Under the pieces are notes generated by a model. The model worked only from the letters and a program-made list of their open reading frames with translations, had not been told where the DNA came from and ran no database searches. Shown piece by piece: positions 13,130 through 19,960 of a DNA stretch of 19,960 nucleotides. The position numbers and the translations under genes were made by a program. This DNA is from B33-G16 sp046498285. Lineage in GTDB: Bacteria > Desulfobacterota > DSM-4660 > Desulfatiglandales > B25-G16. Every line of letters starts with the position of its first letter. The first letter of the stretch is position 1. Where the stretch lies: assembly GCA_046498285.1 (NCBI GenBank), contig JAWOBA010000025.1, positions 1-19,960 of the forward strand. The letters run 5' to 3'.

Positions 13130-14401
13130 TTGCAATACAAGGCAGTAAAAGGTTTTAAGGATATATTACCTTCTGAGGTAGGTACGTGGAATATGATTGA
13201 ATCAGAGGCAAAACGTGTATTTGGGCTTTTTGGGTTTAATCAAATTAGAATCCCAATGATAGAAAAGGCGGAGCTGTTTGCACGGGGAATAGGTCAAGAC
13301 ACGGATATCGTTTCAAAAGAGATGTATACATTGAAGGACCGAAAGGGTAATTTTCTAGCCATGCGCCCGGAGGCAACTGCCTCGGTAATGAGGGCGTATT
13401 TAGAGCACAAACTTTATAATGTGTATCCGGTGCAGAAGTTATTTACCATTGGTCCAATGTTTCGATATGAAAGGCCACAAAAAGGGAGGAGAAGGCAATT
13501 TCATCAGATAAATGTGGAGATTATTGGAGACCCTGGGCCCAGATCGGATAGCGAACTGATATTTATGATTATGTATCTTTTTTCATCCCTTGGGTTCAAT
13601 GAACTCATCCTCAATGTCAACTCTCTGGGTTGTCAGAAATGTCGGCAGCCATTCCGAGCTGAGCTTACGAGGTATCTTAGCAGACATTTTTCAGACCTGT
13701 GCCCTGATTGCCAGACGAGGATGGAGACAAATCCTTTAAGGGTGTTTGATTGCAAGGTGGAGACATGCAATCAGATACTCCAAGAGGCTCCATCCATGCT
13801 TGATTTTTTATGTCATGATTGCGATAATCATTTTAATTCTGTTCTTTCATACCTTAAACAATTACAAGTGGGTTTTGTAGTAAATTCCCATTTAATGAGG
13901 GGTCTTGATTATTATACAAGGACTACCTTTGAGGTGCAGACAAAGGAATGGGGAGGACAGAATGCGGTGGCGGGTGGAGGCAGATATGACAATCTGATGA
14001 AAGAGTTTGGTGGTCCGGATAACCCTGCAATCGGATTTGCCATAGGCGTAGAAAGGGTCGTTGAACTCTTGGGTGAGAATCCTATCCAAGGAGAACAAGG
14101 GCCAGATCTCTTTTTGGCCCCTCTGGGAAAAGAGGCGGAAGATAAAGCATTTATTTGGTTGCAGGAGCTAAGAAAAGTTGGCCTTAAATGTGAGATGGAG
14201 TACAAGTCCTTAGGCCTGAAGACTCAGATGAGGCATGCAGATCGACTAAACGCCCAGAAGGTGTTGATTGTTGGGGACAATGAACTGATTAAAGGTAAGG
14301 GTATTTTAAGAGATATGGTTTCGAAGGACCAGATAGAGGTTCCCCTGGATAATTTGGTTGATGAACTCATACGATTGTTAATTCCTTCAATGGCTACATA
14401 G
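13130..14401 (+). CDS. hisS: Histidyl-tRNA synthetase
   Basis: This class II synthetase charges tRNA-His. I place the start at a TTG (13130), 6 bases after AAGGGAG. This gives 423 residues beginning near QYKAVKGFKDILPSE, where the family begins, whereas the upstream ATG at 13034 would add 32 unrelated residues. Seen are the N-terminal KGFKDILP block, MRPEATASVMRAY, motif 2 FRYERPQKGRRRQFHQ, histidine-specific GLDYYTRTTFEV, motif 3 AIGFAIGVERVVELL and a C-terminal anticodon-binding domain. A cysteine-rich insertion (SLGCQKC, LCPDCQ, DCKVETC, LCHDCD) is typical of one bacterial HisRS branch and may bind zinc. It is followed 80 bases later by aspS, a common pairing. Confidence 0.96.
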   Translation: MQYKAVKGFKDILPSEVGTWNMIESEAKRVFGLFGFNQIRIPMIEKAELFARGIGQDTDIVSKEMYTLKDRKGNFLAMRPEATASVMRAYLEHKLYNVYPVQKLFTIGPMFRYERPQKGRRRQFHQINVEIIGDPGPRSDSELIFMIMYLFSSLGFNELILNVNSLGCQKCRQPFRAELTRYLSRHFSDLCPDCQTRMETNPLRVFDCKVETCNQILQEAPSMLDFLCHDCDNHFNSVLSYLKQLQVGFVVNSHLMRGLDYYTRTTFEVQTKEWGGQNAVAGGGRYDNLMKEFGGPDNPAIGFAIGVERVVELLGENPIQGEQGPDLFLAPLGKEAEDKAFIWLQELRKVGLKCEMEYKSLGLKTQMRHADRLNAQKVLIVGDNELIKGKGILRDMVSKDQIEVPLDNLVDELIRLLIPSMAT

Positions 14402-14481
14402 GTGATTCATCAAATCGTTGGCTTTTTCACCGCGTAACTTGCTTAGCCATTTAACCGCTCAAAAAGGATAAAGGAGAACAG

Positions 14482-16266
14482 TTGAATATAGATACGATTG
14501 GAGATTGGAAAAGAACGAACAATTGCGGCAGCTTAAGGAGGGATGATATTGATCGTGAGGTTATCCTTATGGGATGGGTCAACAGGCGGCGGGATCTTGG
14601 AAAACTGATATTTATTGATTTAAGGGATAGATTTGGCTTTACCCAGATCGTCTTTGATGAAGAATTTGATAAAATCAGTCATGCCAAAGCAGGTATTTTA
14701 AGGAACGAATGGGTTATAGGCGTGAAAGGAAAAGTTATGCCGCGCTTGGCCGGTCAGGAAAATCCTGAGATGCCTACCGGAGATATTGAGGTGAAGGTAA
14801 ATTCATTGAAGATTTTGAATGAAACACATATCCCCCCATTTCAGGTTGATAGCAAAGTTGACGCATCAGAGAATTTGCGCCTGAAATACAGGTATTTAGA
14901 GCTGAGAAGACCGACTCTTTTCCATAAGCTTTTTATAAGGCATAACATAGCATTATGTATAAGGAACTTTCTAAACAGTGCGGGATTCTTAGAAGTAGAG
15001 ACACCTTTTTTAACAAAAAGCACCCCTGAAGGGGCACGTGATTACCTTGTTCCAAGTAGAATTAATAAGGGCTCTTTTTATGCCTTACCCCAATCTCCGC
15101 AATTGTTTAAACAGCTTATAATGATGGCAGGGTTTGACCGCTATTTTCAAATTGTTCGATGTTTTCGGGATGAAGATCTCAGGGCGGACAGGCAACCAGA
15201 ATTTACCCAGGTTGACCTTGAATTGTCATTTGTCGATGAATCCGGAGTTATGGATGTTGTTGAAAAAATGATGGTGGATATCTTCTTAAACATTCTTGGC
15301 CGCTCGATCTCAATACCTTTTCCAATAATTGAATATGCCAAGGCAATGGATCTGTATGGCACAGACAGGCCAGATATAAGATTTGGCATGGAATTGGTGG
15401 ATCTCTCTGATCTTCTTGGATCATCAGACTTCAGGGTATTCAAGGAGGTGATAGAACAAGGGGGTGTTATCAAGGCCATAAGCGTAGAAAATGGAACATC
15501 TTTTTCTCGGAAAGAGCTTGATGAATTAAATTTTATGGTGGCTGATGCTGGGACCAGGGGGCTGTTCTGGGCTAAAGTTAAACATGATGGCTGGCAATCA
15601 AGCCTGAATAAATTCTTGGCCCCGGATATAAGGAGTGATGTTGCACAGAGACTTTCTGCAAAGGAAGGAGATCTTATTATATTTGTGGCCGCTAAGCGAC
15701 AAGCAGCAAATGAAGCGTTAGGTCTATTAAGGACTGAGCTCAGCAAGAAGCTTGGATTGGTGAACGATGAAATCTACTCATTTATATGGGTAACACGATT
15801 TCCCTTGCTCGAGTATGACAGTGATGAAAAAAGGTATCAAGCGGTTCACCATCCATTTACATCCCCTCTTGAAGAAGATATACCATTGCTTACCAAAGGA
15901 CCGGATGAAGCAAGGGCACGATCCTACGATTTGGTACTTAACGGTGCAGAGATAGGAGGGGGCAGTGTTCGAATACATACTATTGAATTACAAAACCAAA
16001 TTTTCCGCATATTGGGTTTAGAAAAAGAAGAGATACAGGAAAAATTTGGATTTTTCCTCGAGGCACTCAGCTACGGTGCGCCTCCACATGCAGGTATAGC
16101 ACTTGGCTTTGACAGATTGGTGGCTATTATGACTGGTGCGGAATCTTTAAGGGATGTAATTGCCTTTCCTAAGACCCAGAGGGCCACCTGTGCTGTAACT
16201 GATGCGCCCTCAAAGGTAAAGAATAATCAACTCGCCGAGTTGGGTATTTCTCTACTTTCCCCTTGA
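14482..16266 (+). CDS. aspS: Aspartyl-tRNA synthetase
   Basis: The product has 594 residues, the bacterial-type length. It has an OB-fold anticodon-binding domain at the N-terminus (VILMGWVNRRRDLGKLIFIDLRDRFG), class II motif 1 (IRNFLNSAGFLEVETPFLTKSTPEGARDYLVP), motif 2 (FQIVRCFRDEDLRADRQPEFTQVDLE), an inserted GAD domain at about 290-410, and motif 3 (GIALGFDRLVAIMTGAESLRDVIAFPKTQ). The start is a TTG, 5 bases after AAGGAG. The enzyme attaches aspartate to tRNA-Asp; whether it also charges tRNA-Asn for a transamidation route cannot be told from this window. The stop codon overlaps a strong promoter for the next gene. Confidence 0.97.
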   Translation: MNIDTIGDWKRTNNCGSLRRDDIDREVILMGWVNRRRDLGKLIFIDLRDRFGFTQIVFDEEFDKISHAKAGILRNEWVIGVKGKVMPRLAGQENPEMPTGDIEVKVNSLKILNETHIPPFQVDSKVDASENLRLKYRYLELRRPTLFHKLFIRHNIALCIRNFLNSAGFLEVETPFLTKSTPEGARDYLVPSRINKGSFYALPQSPQLFKQLIMMAGFDRYFQIVRCFRDEDLRADRQPEFTQVDLELSFVDESGVMDVVEKMMVDIFLNILGRSISIPFPIIEYAKAMDLYGTDRPDIRFGMELVDLSDLLGSSDFRVFKEVIEQGGVIKAISVENGTSFSRKELDELNFMVADAGTRGLFWAKVKHDGWQSSLNKFLAPDIRSDVAQRLSAKEGDLIIFVAAKRQAANEALGLLRTELSKKLGLVNDEIYSFIWVTRFPLLEYDSDEKRYQAVHHPFTSPLEEDIPLLTKGPDEARARSYDLVLNGAEIGGGSVRIHTIELQNQIFRILGLEKEEIQEKFGFFLEALSYGAPPHAGIALGFDRLVAIMTGAESLRDVIAFPKTQRATCAVTDAPSKVKNNQLAELGISLLSP

Positions 16267-16291
16267 CAAAGGTTTAAAATACAATTATACA
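16263..16291 (+). promoter_or_regulatory. Sigma-70 promoter for the biotin carrier gene
   Basis: TTGACA (16263-16268, 6 of 6) overlaps the aspS stop codon. After 17 bases TATACA (16286-16291, 4 of 6) follows. Transcription would begin near 16298, about 80 bases before the GTG start. This is the best sigma-70 match in the window. Confidence 0.6.
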
Positions 16292-16378
16292 AATCCAGTC
16301 AATAAAAGGGGCCTCATGGTTGCCTAAGATTTTTTCATTGAGACGCTTGTTTATATAATATAGAAGGAGGTATGAAAA

Positions 16379-16591
16379 GTGAGTGATGTAACAGCTCCCA
16401 TGGCGGGAAAGGTAATTGATGTAAAGGTTAATATTGGTGATGCGGTTAATGAAGATGATGATCTTATTATTCTTGAGGCAATGAAGATGGAGATGCCTAT
16501 AGTGGCTCCAACTTCAGGCGCGGTAAAGGAGATAAAATGTAAGAAAGGAGATTCAGTTGGGGCTGATGATGTATTAGTGGTAATTGAATAG
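16379..16591 (+). CDS. Free-standing biotin carboxyl carrier protein
   Basis: The product has 70 residues and is essentially only a biotinyl domain. The biotinylation motif is EAMKM with Lys36. The paired hammerhead strands are VTAPMAGKVIDVKVNIGDAV and MPIVAPTSGAVKEIKCKKGDSV. The start is GTG, 8 bases after AGGAGG; the nearby ATG (16372) is out of frame and stops after four codons. It lacks the alanine/proline-rich linker seen in many MmdC/OadC-type proteins, so it is among the shortest carriers. It would carry CO2 from a carboxyltransferase to the membrane beta subunit encoded downstream, most probably for methylmalonyl-CoA decarboxylation given the mutase. It has its own promoter and a terminator after it, so it is expressed separately from the membrane subunits. 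Confidence 0.92.
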   Translation: MSDVTAPMAGKVIDVKVNIGDAVNEDDDLIILEAMKMEMPIVAPTSGAVKEIKCKKGDSVGADDVLVVIE

Positions 16592-16618
16592 ACACATGTT
16601 TTTTTACGAGTATGAATT

Positions 16619-16655
16619 AATTGCCCTGTCTGGTAATCGACAGGGCAATTTTATC
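16619..16655 (+). terminator. Intrinsic terminator after the biotin carrier gene
   Basis: A perfect 12-bp stem AATTGCCCTGTC (16619-16630) with GACAGGGCAATT (16639-16650) around an 8-base loop runs into TTTTAT. It lies 27 bases after the stop codon and is the clearest terminator in the window. Confidence 0.85.
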
Positions 16656-16752
16656 TAAAATAGCCTACAAAAATATATCCCTTTAATGGCTTCAACATTT
16701 CACTGTGGTATAGAATGTTTGACATAAAGGCTTATATGTAAAAGGTGTCATT

Positions 16753-16887
16753 ATGATTGATTGGAATCTTGCAGTAAAGATATTTTCTTTTGGGTTAGGT
16801 GCTGTATTCTCTTCCCTTGCGATCCTGATAGCAGCCATATATGCATTTGGGAAGATTGCAAAGAGTATGGAAAAAAAAGCTAATTAG
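16753..16887 (+). CDS. OadG-like small membrane protein (decarboxylase gamma-type)
   Basis: This is a 44-residue open frame. It reads MIDWNLAVKIFSFGLGAVFS, then SLAILIAAIYAFGKIAKSME and KKAN. One membrane helix (about 9-32) is followed by a short basic tail. A good AAAGGTG lies 6 bases before the ATG, and the next gene has the same ribosome-binding site; oadB starts 12 bases after its stop. Position, topology and size match the gamma subunits of sodium-pump decarboxylases, which hold the beta subunit and the carboxyltransferase together. Known gamma subunits are usually 80 residues or more with a zinc-binding C-terminus; that part is missing here. The identification rests mainly on context. 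Confidence 0.7.
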   Translation: MIDWNLAVKIFSFGLGAVFSSLAILIAAIYAFGKIAKSMEKKAN

Positions 16888-16899
16888 AAAGGTGAAATT

Positions 16900-18006
16900 A
16901 TGCTTGAATTGGTCTTAACCACGGGTGCTGCGCATCTGACTTTAGGCAACATTATTATGTGGATTATTGCCTTTTTATTTATCTATTTGGCTATAGACAA
17001 AAATTATGAACCTCTGCTTTTGGTACCCATTGGTTTTGGTATTTTAGTAGTAAATTTGCCGCTGACATTTCTCATGCATGAAGGTGAGGGGCTTTTATGG
17101 AAATTTTACCATTATGGCTTGGAGTGGGAGGTAATCCCACCCCTTATATTCTTAGGTTTAGGCGCAATGACAGATTTTGGGCCTATGATTGCCAATCCTA
17201 AAACCCTTATACTGGGTGCAGGGGCCCAATTCGGTGTGTATGTTGCCTTTTTTGGAGCCCTCATCCTTGGTTTTAACATACCGGAGGCATGTTCAATAGG
17301 AATTATTGGCGGTGCTGATGGTCCGACAACAATCTATACAACTGTCCACCTTGCGCCTCACCTATTGGGGGCAACGGCTGTGTCTGCCTACTCGTATATG
17401 TCCCTTGTTCCAATTATTCAGCCCCCCATCATGAGACTCCTCACTACAGAGAAAGAACGAAAGATAAAGATGCGGCAATTACGGCCGGTTTCAAAGAAAG
17501 AGAAGATCCTGTTTCCCTTAGTGACAGTAATAGTTATCTGCCTTATTGTACCAGCCTCTGCACCACTCATGGCTATGTTCATGCTGGGAAACCTTTTTAA
17601 AGAGTGTGGTGTAGTAAAAAGGCTTTCAGATACCGCAGCCAATGAACTCATGAACATTGTTACCATACTTCTGGGTATTAGCGTTGGTGCGACTATGTCA
17701 GCTGAGGTTTTTTTGAAACCGCAGGTTCTGTTTGTTTTTATTATGGGTCTTGTGGCCTTTTGCTTTTCTACAGCTGCCGGGTTAGTCCTGGCAAAATTCA
17801 TGAATCTTTTTTTCAAGGAAAAGATAAATCCTCTGATTGGCTCTGCTGGTGTATCTGCTGTTCCTATGGCCGCCAGGGTAAGCCAAGTAATGGGTGCAAA
17901 GTCCGATCCACAGAATTTTTTACTCATGCATGCCATAGGTCCTAACGTGGCAGGTGTTATAGGCACAGTCGTTGCGGCAGGAGTATTCCTTGCACTTGGA
18001 GGGTGA
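16900..18006 (+). CDS. oadB: Sodium ion-translocating decarboxylase beta subunit
   Basis: The product has 368 residues, very hydrophobic, with about nine to eleven membrane segments. The family-defining blocks are GIIGGADGPTTIYTT (Asp140, corresponding to the essential aspartate of OadB) and NPLIGSAGVSAVPMAARVSQ (about 310-329), which form the sodium and carboxybiotin site. LGLGAMTDFGPMIANP and the HAIGPNVAGVIG end are also typical. The subunit decarboxylates carboxybiotin and exports sodium. GcdB, MmdB and OadB cannot be told apart by sequence alone; the adjacent methylmalonyl-CoA mutase favours a methylmalonyl-CoA decarboxylase (MmdB role). The carboxyltransferase is not in the window. It is preceded by AAAGGTG and followed 21 bases later by the mutase. 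Confidence 0.96.
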   Translation: MLELVLTTGAAHLTLGNIIMWIIAFLFIYLAIDKNYEPLLLVPIGFGILVVNLPLTFLMHEGEGLLWKFYHYGLEWEVIPPLIFLGLGAMTDFGPMIANPKTLILGAGAQFGVYVAFFGALILGFNIPEACSIGIIGGADGPTTIYTTVHLAPHLLGATAVSAYSYMSLVPIIQPPIMRLLTTEKERKIKMRQLRPVSKKEKILFPLVTVIVICLIVPASAPLMAMFMLGNLFKECGVVKRLSDTAANELMNIVTILLGISVGATMSAEVFLKPQVLFVFIMGLVAFCFSTAAGLVLAKFMNLFFKEKINPLIGSAGVSAVPMAARVSQVMGAKSDPQNFLLMHAIGPNVAGVIGTVVAAGVFLALGG

Positions 18007-18027
18007 TAAAAGGGAGGGAGAAGGATT

Positions 18028-19707
18028 ATGTTTGATAAAAAGGCGATTGGTGAAATTAAAAAGGAATACGAAAAATGGTCTGATACACTGGAAGGACAAT
18101 TAGCAAAGAGACCTGAAAGAAAGTCTGAATTTACTAATACCTCAGGTATTCCTTTACAGCGGGTATGTACACCCTTAGATGTAGCTGATCTTGATTATAT
18201 GAGAGATCTTGGTTTGCCCGGGGAATATCCCTTTACAAGAGGTGTCCAGCCAACGATGTATCGAGGAAGATTATGGACTATGCGACAATACGCTGGATTT
18301 GCTACTGCCGCGGACACGAATCGCCGATACCGGTTTCTTTTAGATCGGGGTCAGACAGGACTGTCAGTAGCTTTCGATCTTCCAACCCAGATAGGATATG
18401 ATTCCGATCATCCTTTAGCTCAAGGAGAGGTAGGCAAAGTAGGTGTAACCATTGATTCACTAAAAGATATGGAGACACTCTTTGATCAGATACCACTGGA
18501 CAAGGTAAGTACGTCAATGACTATAAACGCTCCAGCGGCTATCCTTTTAGCCATGTATATAGCCGTTGCTGAAAATCAGGGTGTGGCGCGAAAGGATTTA
18601 AGGGGAACTATCCAGAACGACATATTAAAAGAGTATTCTGCCAGAGGCACGTATATCTTTCCTCCTAAACCATCTATGAGGATTATCACAGATATCTTTT
18701 CATTTTGTTCAGAAAATGTTCCTCAATGGAACACCATTAGTATTAGCGGATATCATATTCGGGAGGCAGGCTCCACTGCAGTTCAGGAAGTAGCGTTTAC
18801 ATTAGCCGATGGCATTGCCTATGTGGAGGCAGCGTTAGAGGCTGGATTAAGTGTTGATGAATTTGGTCCACGGCTTTCATTCTTTTTTAACGCCCATCTT
18901 GATTTTTTAGAGGAGATTGCCAAATTTCGGGCTGCAAGGAAACTATGGGCAACAATTATGCGGGACAGATTCAAGGCCAAGGATAAGCGGTCAATGATGA
19001 TGAGATTCCATACTCAGACAGCCGGCTGCACCCTCACCGCACAGCAGCCAAAAAATAATATAATACGAGTGGCCTTTCAGGCACTTTCTGCTGTTCTTGG
19101 AGGCACACAATCACTGCATACAAATTCAATGGATGAGGCCTTTGCCTTGCCTAGTGAGGAGGCGGTTCAGATTGCCCTAAGAACACAACAGCTTATTGGC
19201 TATGAGTCAGGTATTGCTGACACTGTAGACCCATTAGGGGGATCATATTATATAGAAGAGTTGACAGAGGAAATTTATAATAGGGCTAAAGAATATATTA
19301 ACAAGATTGATGAGCTTGGCGGGGCGGCAGCTGCTATTGAGAAGGGTTTTATCCAAAAGGAAATTCAGGATAGCGCGTATCGTTATCAGCGGGAGATTGA
19401 GAAGGATGAGAGGGTGGTCGTCGGCGTAAATAAGTTTCAGGCGGAAGCAGAATCTCCAAAGGATTTATTACGGGTGGATCCTGCTGTGAGGATTTCTCAA
19501 GTGGAAAGCCTGGCAAGATTAAAATCCGAGCGTGACAATGCAAGGGTGAATGGTATACTCGATGAGTTACGAAAGGCCTCGGAAGGTAATGACAACTTGA
19601 TGCCCATCATGGTGGATGCTGTAAAGGCTTACGCTACCCTGGGAGAGATCTGTGATACATTGAGGGATGTTTTTGGAGAGTATCAGCCGATAGGTACTCT
19701 TGGGTAA
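18028..19707 (+). CDS. Methylmalonyl-CoA mutase, large (catalytic) subunit
   Basis: The product has 559 residues covering the substrate-binding barrel domain only, ending ATLGEICDTLRDVFGEYQPIGTL. The B12-binding domain (with DxHxxG) is absent, so this is the split form with a separate small subunit, expected outside the window. The blocks TMRQYAGFAT (Tyr88) and KEYSARGTYIFPP (Arg206) keep the residues that hold the methylmalonyl carboxylate in the Propionibacterium enzyme (Tyr89, Arg207), which separates it from isobutyryl-CoA mutase. FDLPTQIGYDSDHP, TISISGYHIREAGSTA, MRFHTQTAG and IADTVDPLGGSYY are also family blocks. It interconverts succinyl-CoA and methylmalonyl-CoA. A GGGAGGGAGAAGG tract precedes the ATG. 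It is co-directional and close to oadB, consistent with one propionate/succinate pathway operon. Confidence 0.97.
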   Translation: MFDKKAIGEIKKEYEKWSDTLEGQLAKRPERKSEFTNTSGIPLQRVCTPLDVADLDYMRDLGLPGEYPFTRGVQPTMYRGRLWTMRQYAGFATAADTNRRYRFLLDRGQTGLSVAFDLPTQIGYDSDHPLAQGEVGKVGVTIDSLKDMETLFDQIPLDKVSTSMTINAPAAILLAMYIAVAENQGVARKDLRGTIQNDILKEYSARGTYIFPPKPSMRIITDIFSFCSENVPQWNTISISGYHIREAGSTAVQEVAFTLADGIAYVEAALEAGLSVDEFGPRLSFFFNAHLDFLEEIAKFRAARKLWATIMRDRFKAKDKRSMMMRFHTQTAGCTLTAQQPKNNIIRVAFQALSAVLGGTQSLHTNSMDEAFALPSEEAVQIALRTQQLIGYESGIADTVDPLGGSYYIEELTEEIYNRAKEYINKIDELGGAAAAIEKGFIQKEIQDSAYRYQREIEKDERVVVGVNKFQAEAESPKDLLRVDPAVRISQVESLARLKSERDNARVNGILDELRKASEGNDNLMPIMVDAVKAYATLGEICDTLRDVFGEYQPIGTLG

Positions 19708-19764
19708 TCTTCTGGTGAGTGCAATGAACTGCTCCCCATCTTTTCATCTATCGGAAAGAAATAA

Positions 19765-19933
19765 GTTTGATGGTTTCGTAAAAAGTCATGTTACTCGCTC
19801 ATGATGCCCATTTTGGGATTCATTAAATGCTTCGCTAAATTCCAAAAACTCGGCCTAAAGGCCTCAAACCTGCCCGCCATCGCACCCGCTCAGGCGAGGC
19901 GGGCGGGCAATTTGTCCCGCTTGCAGCGGGATT
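19765..19933. repeat. Hairpin-rich intergenic repeat after the mutase gene
   Basis: It begins TTTGATGGTTTCGTAAAAAG. Several inverted pairs follow: TTTTGGGATT (19811-19820) with AATTCCAAAA (19838-19847); GGCCTaaAGGCC near 19852-19863; TGCCCGCC (19871-19878) with GGCGGGCA (19902-19909); and TCCCGCT (19915-19921) with AGCGGGA (19925-19931). The opening words are, from memory, frequent in intergenic repeats of sulfate-reducing deltaproteobacteria. The second GC hairpin is followed by ATTTGT, so it may also stop transcription after the mutase. No gene is seen in 19708-19960. Confidence 0.6.
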
Positions 19934-19960
19934 AACGCTCAGCATTTCCTGAATCTATTT

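Noticed and set aside
15147..15746. 199-codon minus-strand open frame
   Set aside because: It lies wholly inside aspS, which is a complete and conserved gene on the other strand; a shadow frame.
16688..16752. Sigma-54 or sigma-70 promoter before the gamma-like gene
   Set aside because: TTGACA (16719-16724) has no -10 at a workable distance, TAGAAT (16711-16716) has no -35, and the GG/GC spacing for sigma-54 is not met.
17418..17966. 182-codon minus-strand open frame
   Set aside because: Wholly antisense to oadB; composition is that of a shadow frame and no start signal is seen.

Overview
The window looks like a chromosomal segment of an AT-leaning Gram-negative anaerobe, most likely a sulfate-reducing or syntrophic deltaproteobacterium (Desulfobacterota). 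Three things suggest this: the lipopolysaccharide-transport/rpoN block, the sulfide-dependent homocysteine gene of the DUF39/HcyBio family, and the sodium-pump decarboxylase subunits beside a split methylmalonyl-CoA mutase. This assignment comes from gene content only; no database search was possible.

Layout. Positions 1-377 carry the 3' end of an M23 (LytM-type) peptidase gene. Positions 482-949 (minus) encode a small coiled-coil lipoprotein, and 1231-1306 (minus) a tRNA-Ala(GGC) with encoded CCA. Positions 1307-1985 are non-coding or degraded and hold one copy of a GC-rich repeat unit. On the minus strand, an HcyBio-family homocysteine gene (2861-4030) is followed by larE (1986-2795). A divergent promoter region (4031-4255) separates them from a plus-strand envelope and regulation cluster: kdsA, lptC, lptA, lptB, a 570-base structured gap, rpoN, hpf, ptsN, a mannose-family PTS IIA gene, and a type I glyceraldehyde-3-phosphate dehydrogenase gene. 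About 1.2 kb of nested non-coding repeats (11903-13129) follows. Then come hisS and aspS, a free-standing biotin carrier gene with its own promoter and terminator, and an oadG-like micro-gene, oadB and the large subunit of a split methylmalonyl-CoA mutase. The window closes in another hairpin-rich repeat.

How the genes fit together. KdsA makes Kdo-8-phosphate for lipid A/core, and LptB, LptC and LptA move the finished lipopolysaccharide to the outer membrane. RpoN, HPF and the two PTS IIA-like proteins form the usual nitrogen/stress regulatory block that follows lptB in proteobacteria. The biotin carrier, the gamma-like peptide and OadB are parts of a membrane decarboxylase that couples decarboxylation to sodium export. 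With the neighbouring mutase, methylmalonyl-CoA is the likely substrate. The carboxyltransferase, the mutase B12 subunit and the epimerase are not in the window. HcyBio and LarE are both sulfur-handling enzymes and are probably co-transcribed.

The most unusual material is non-coding. A roughly 240-base palindromic unit occurs uninterrupted at 1640-1876. A second copy at 11995-12615 is split by a second inverted-repeat element, and a partial duplicate of that composite follows directly. The uninterrupted copy therefore serves as an in-window empty site.
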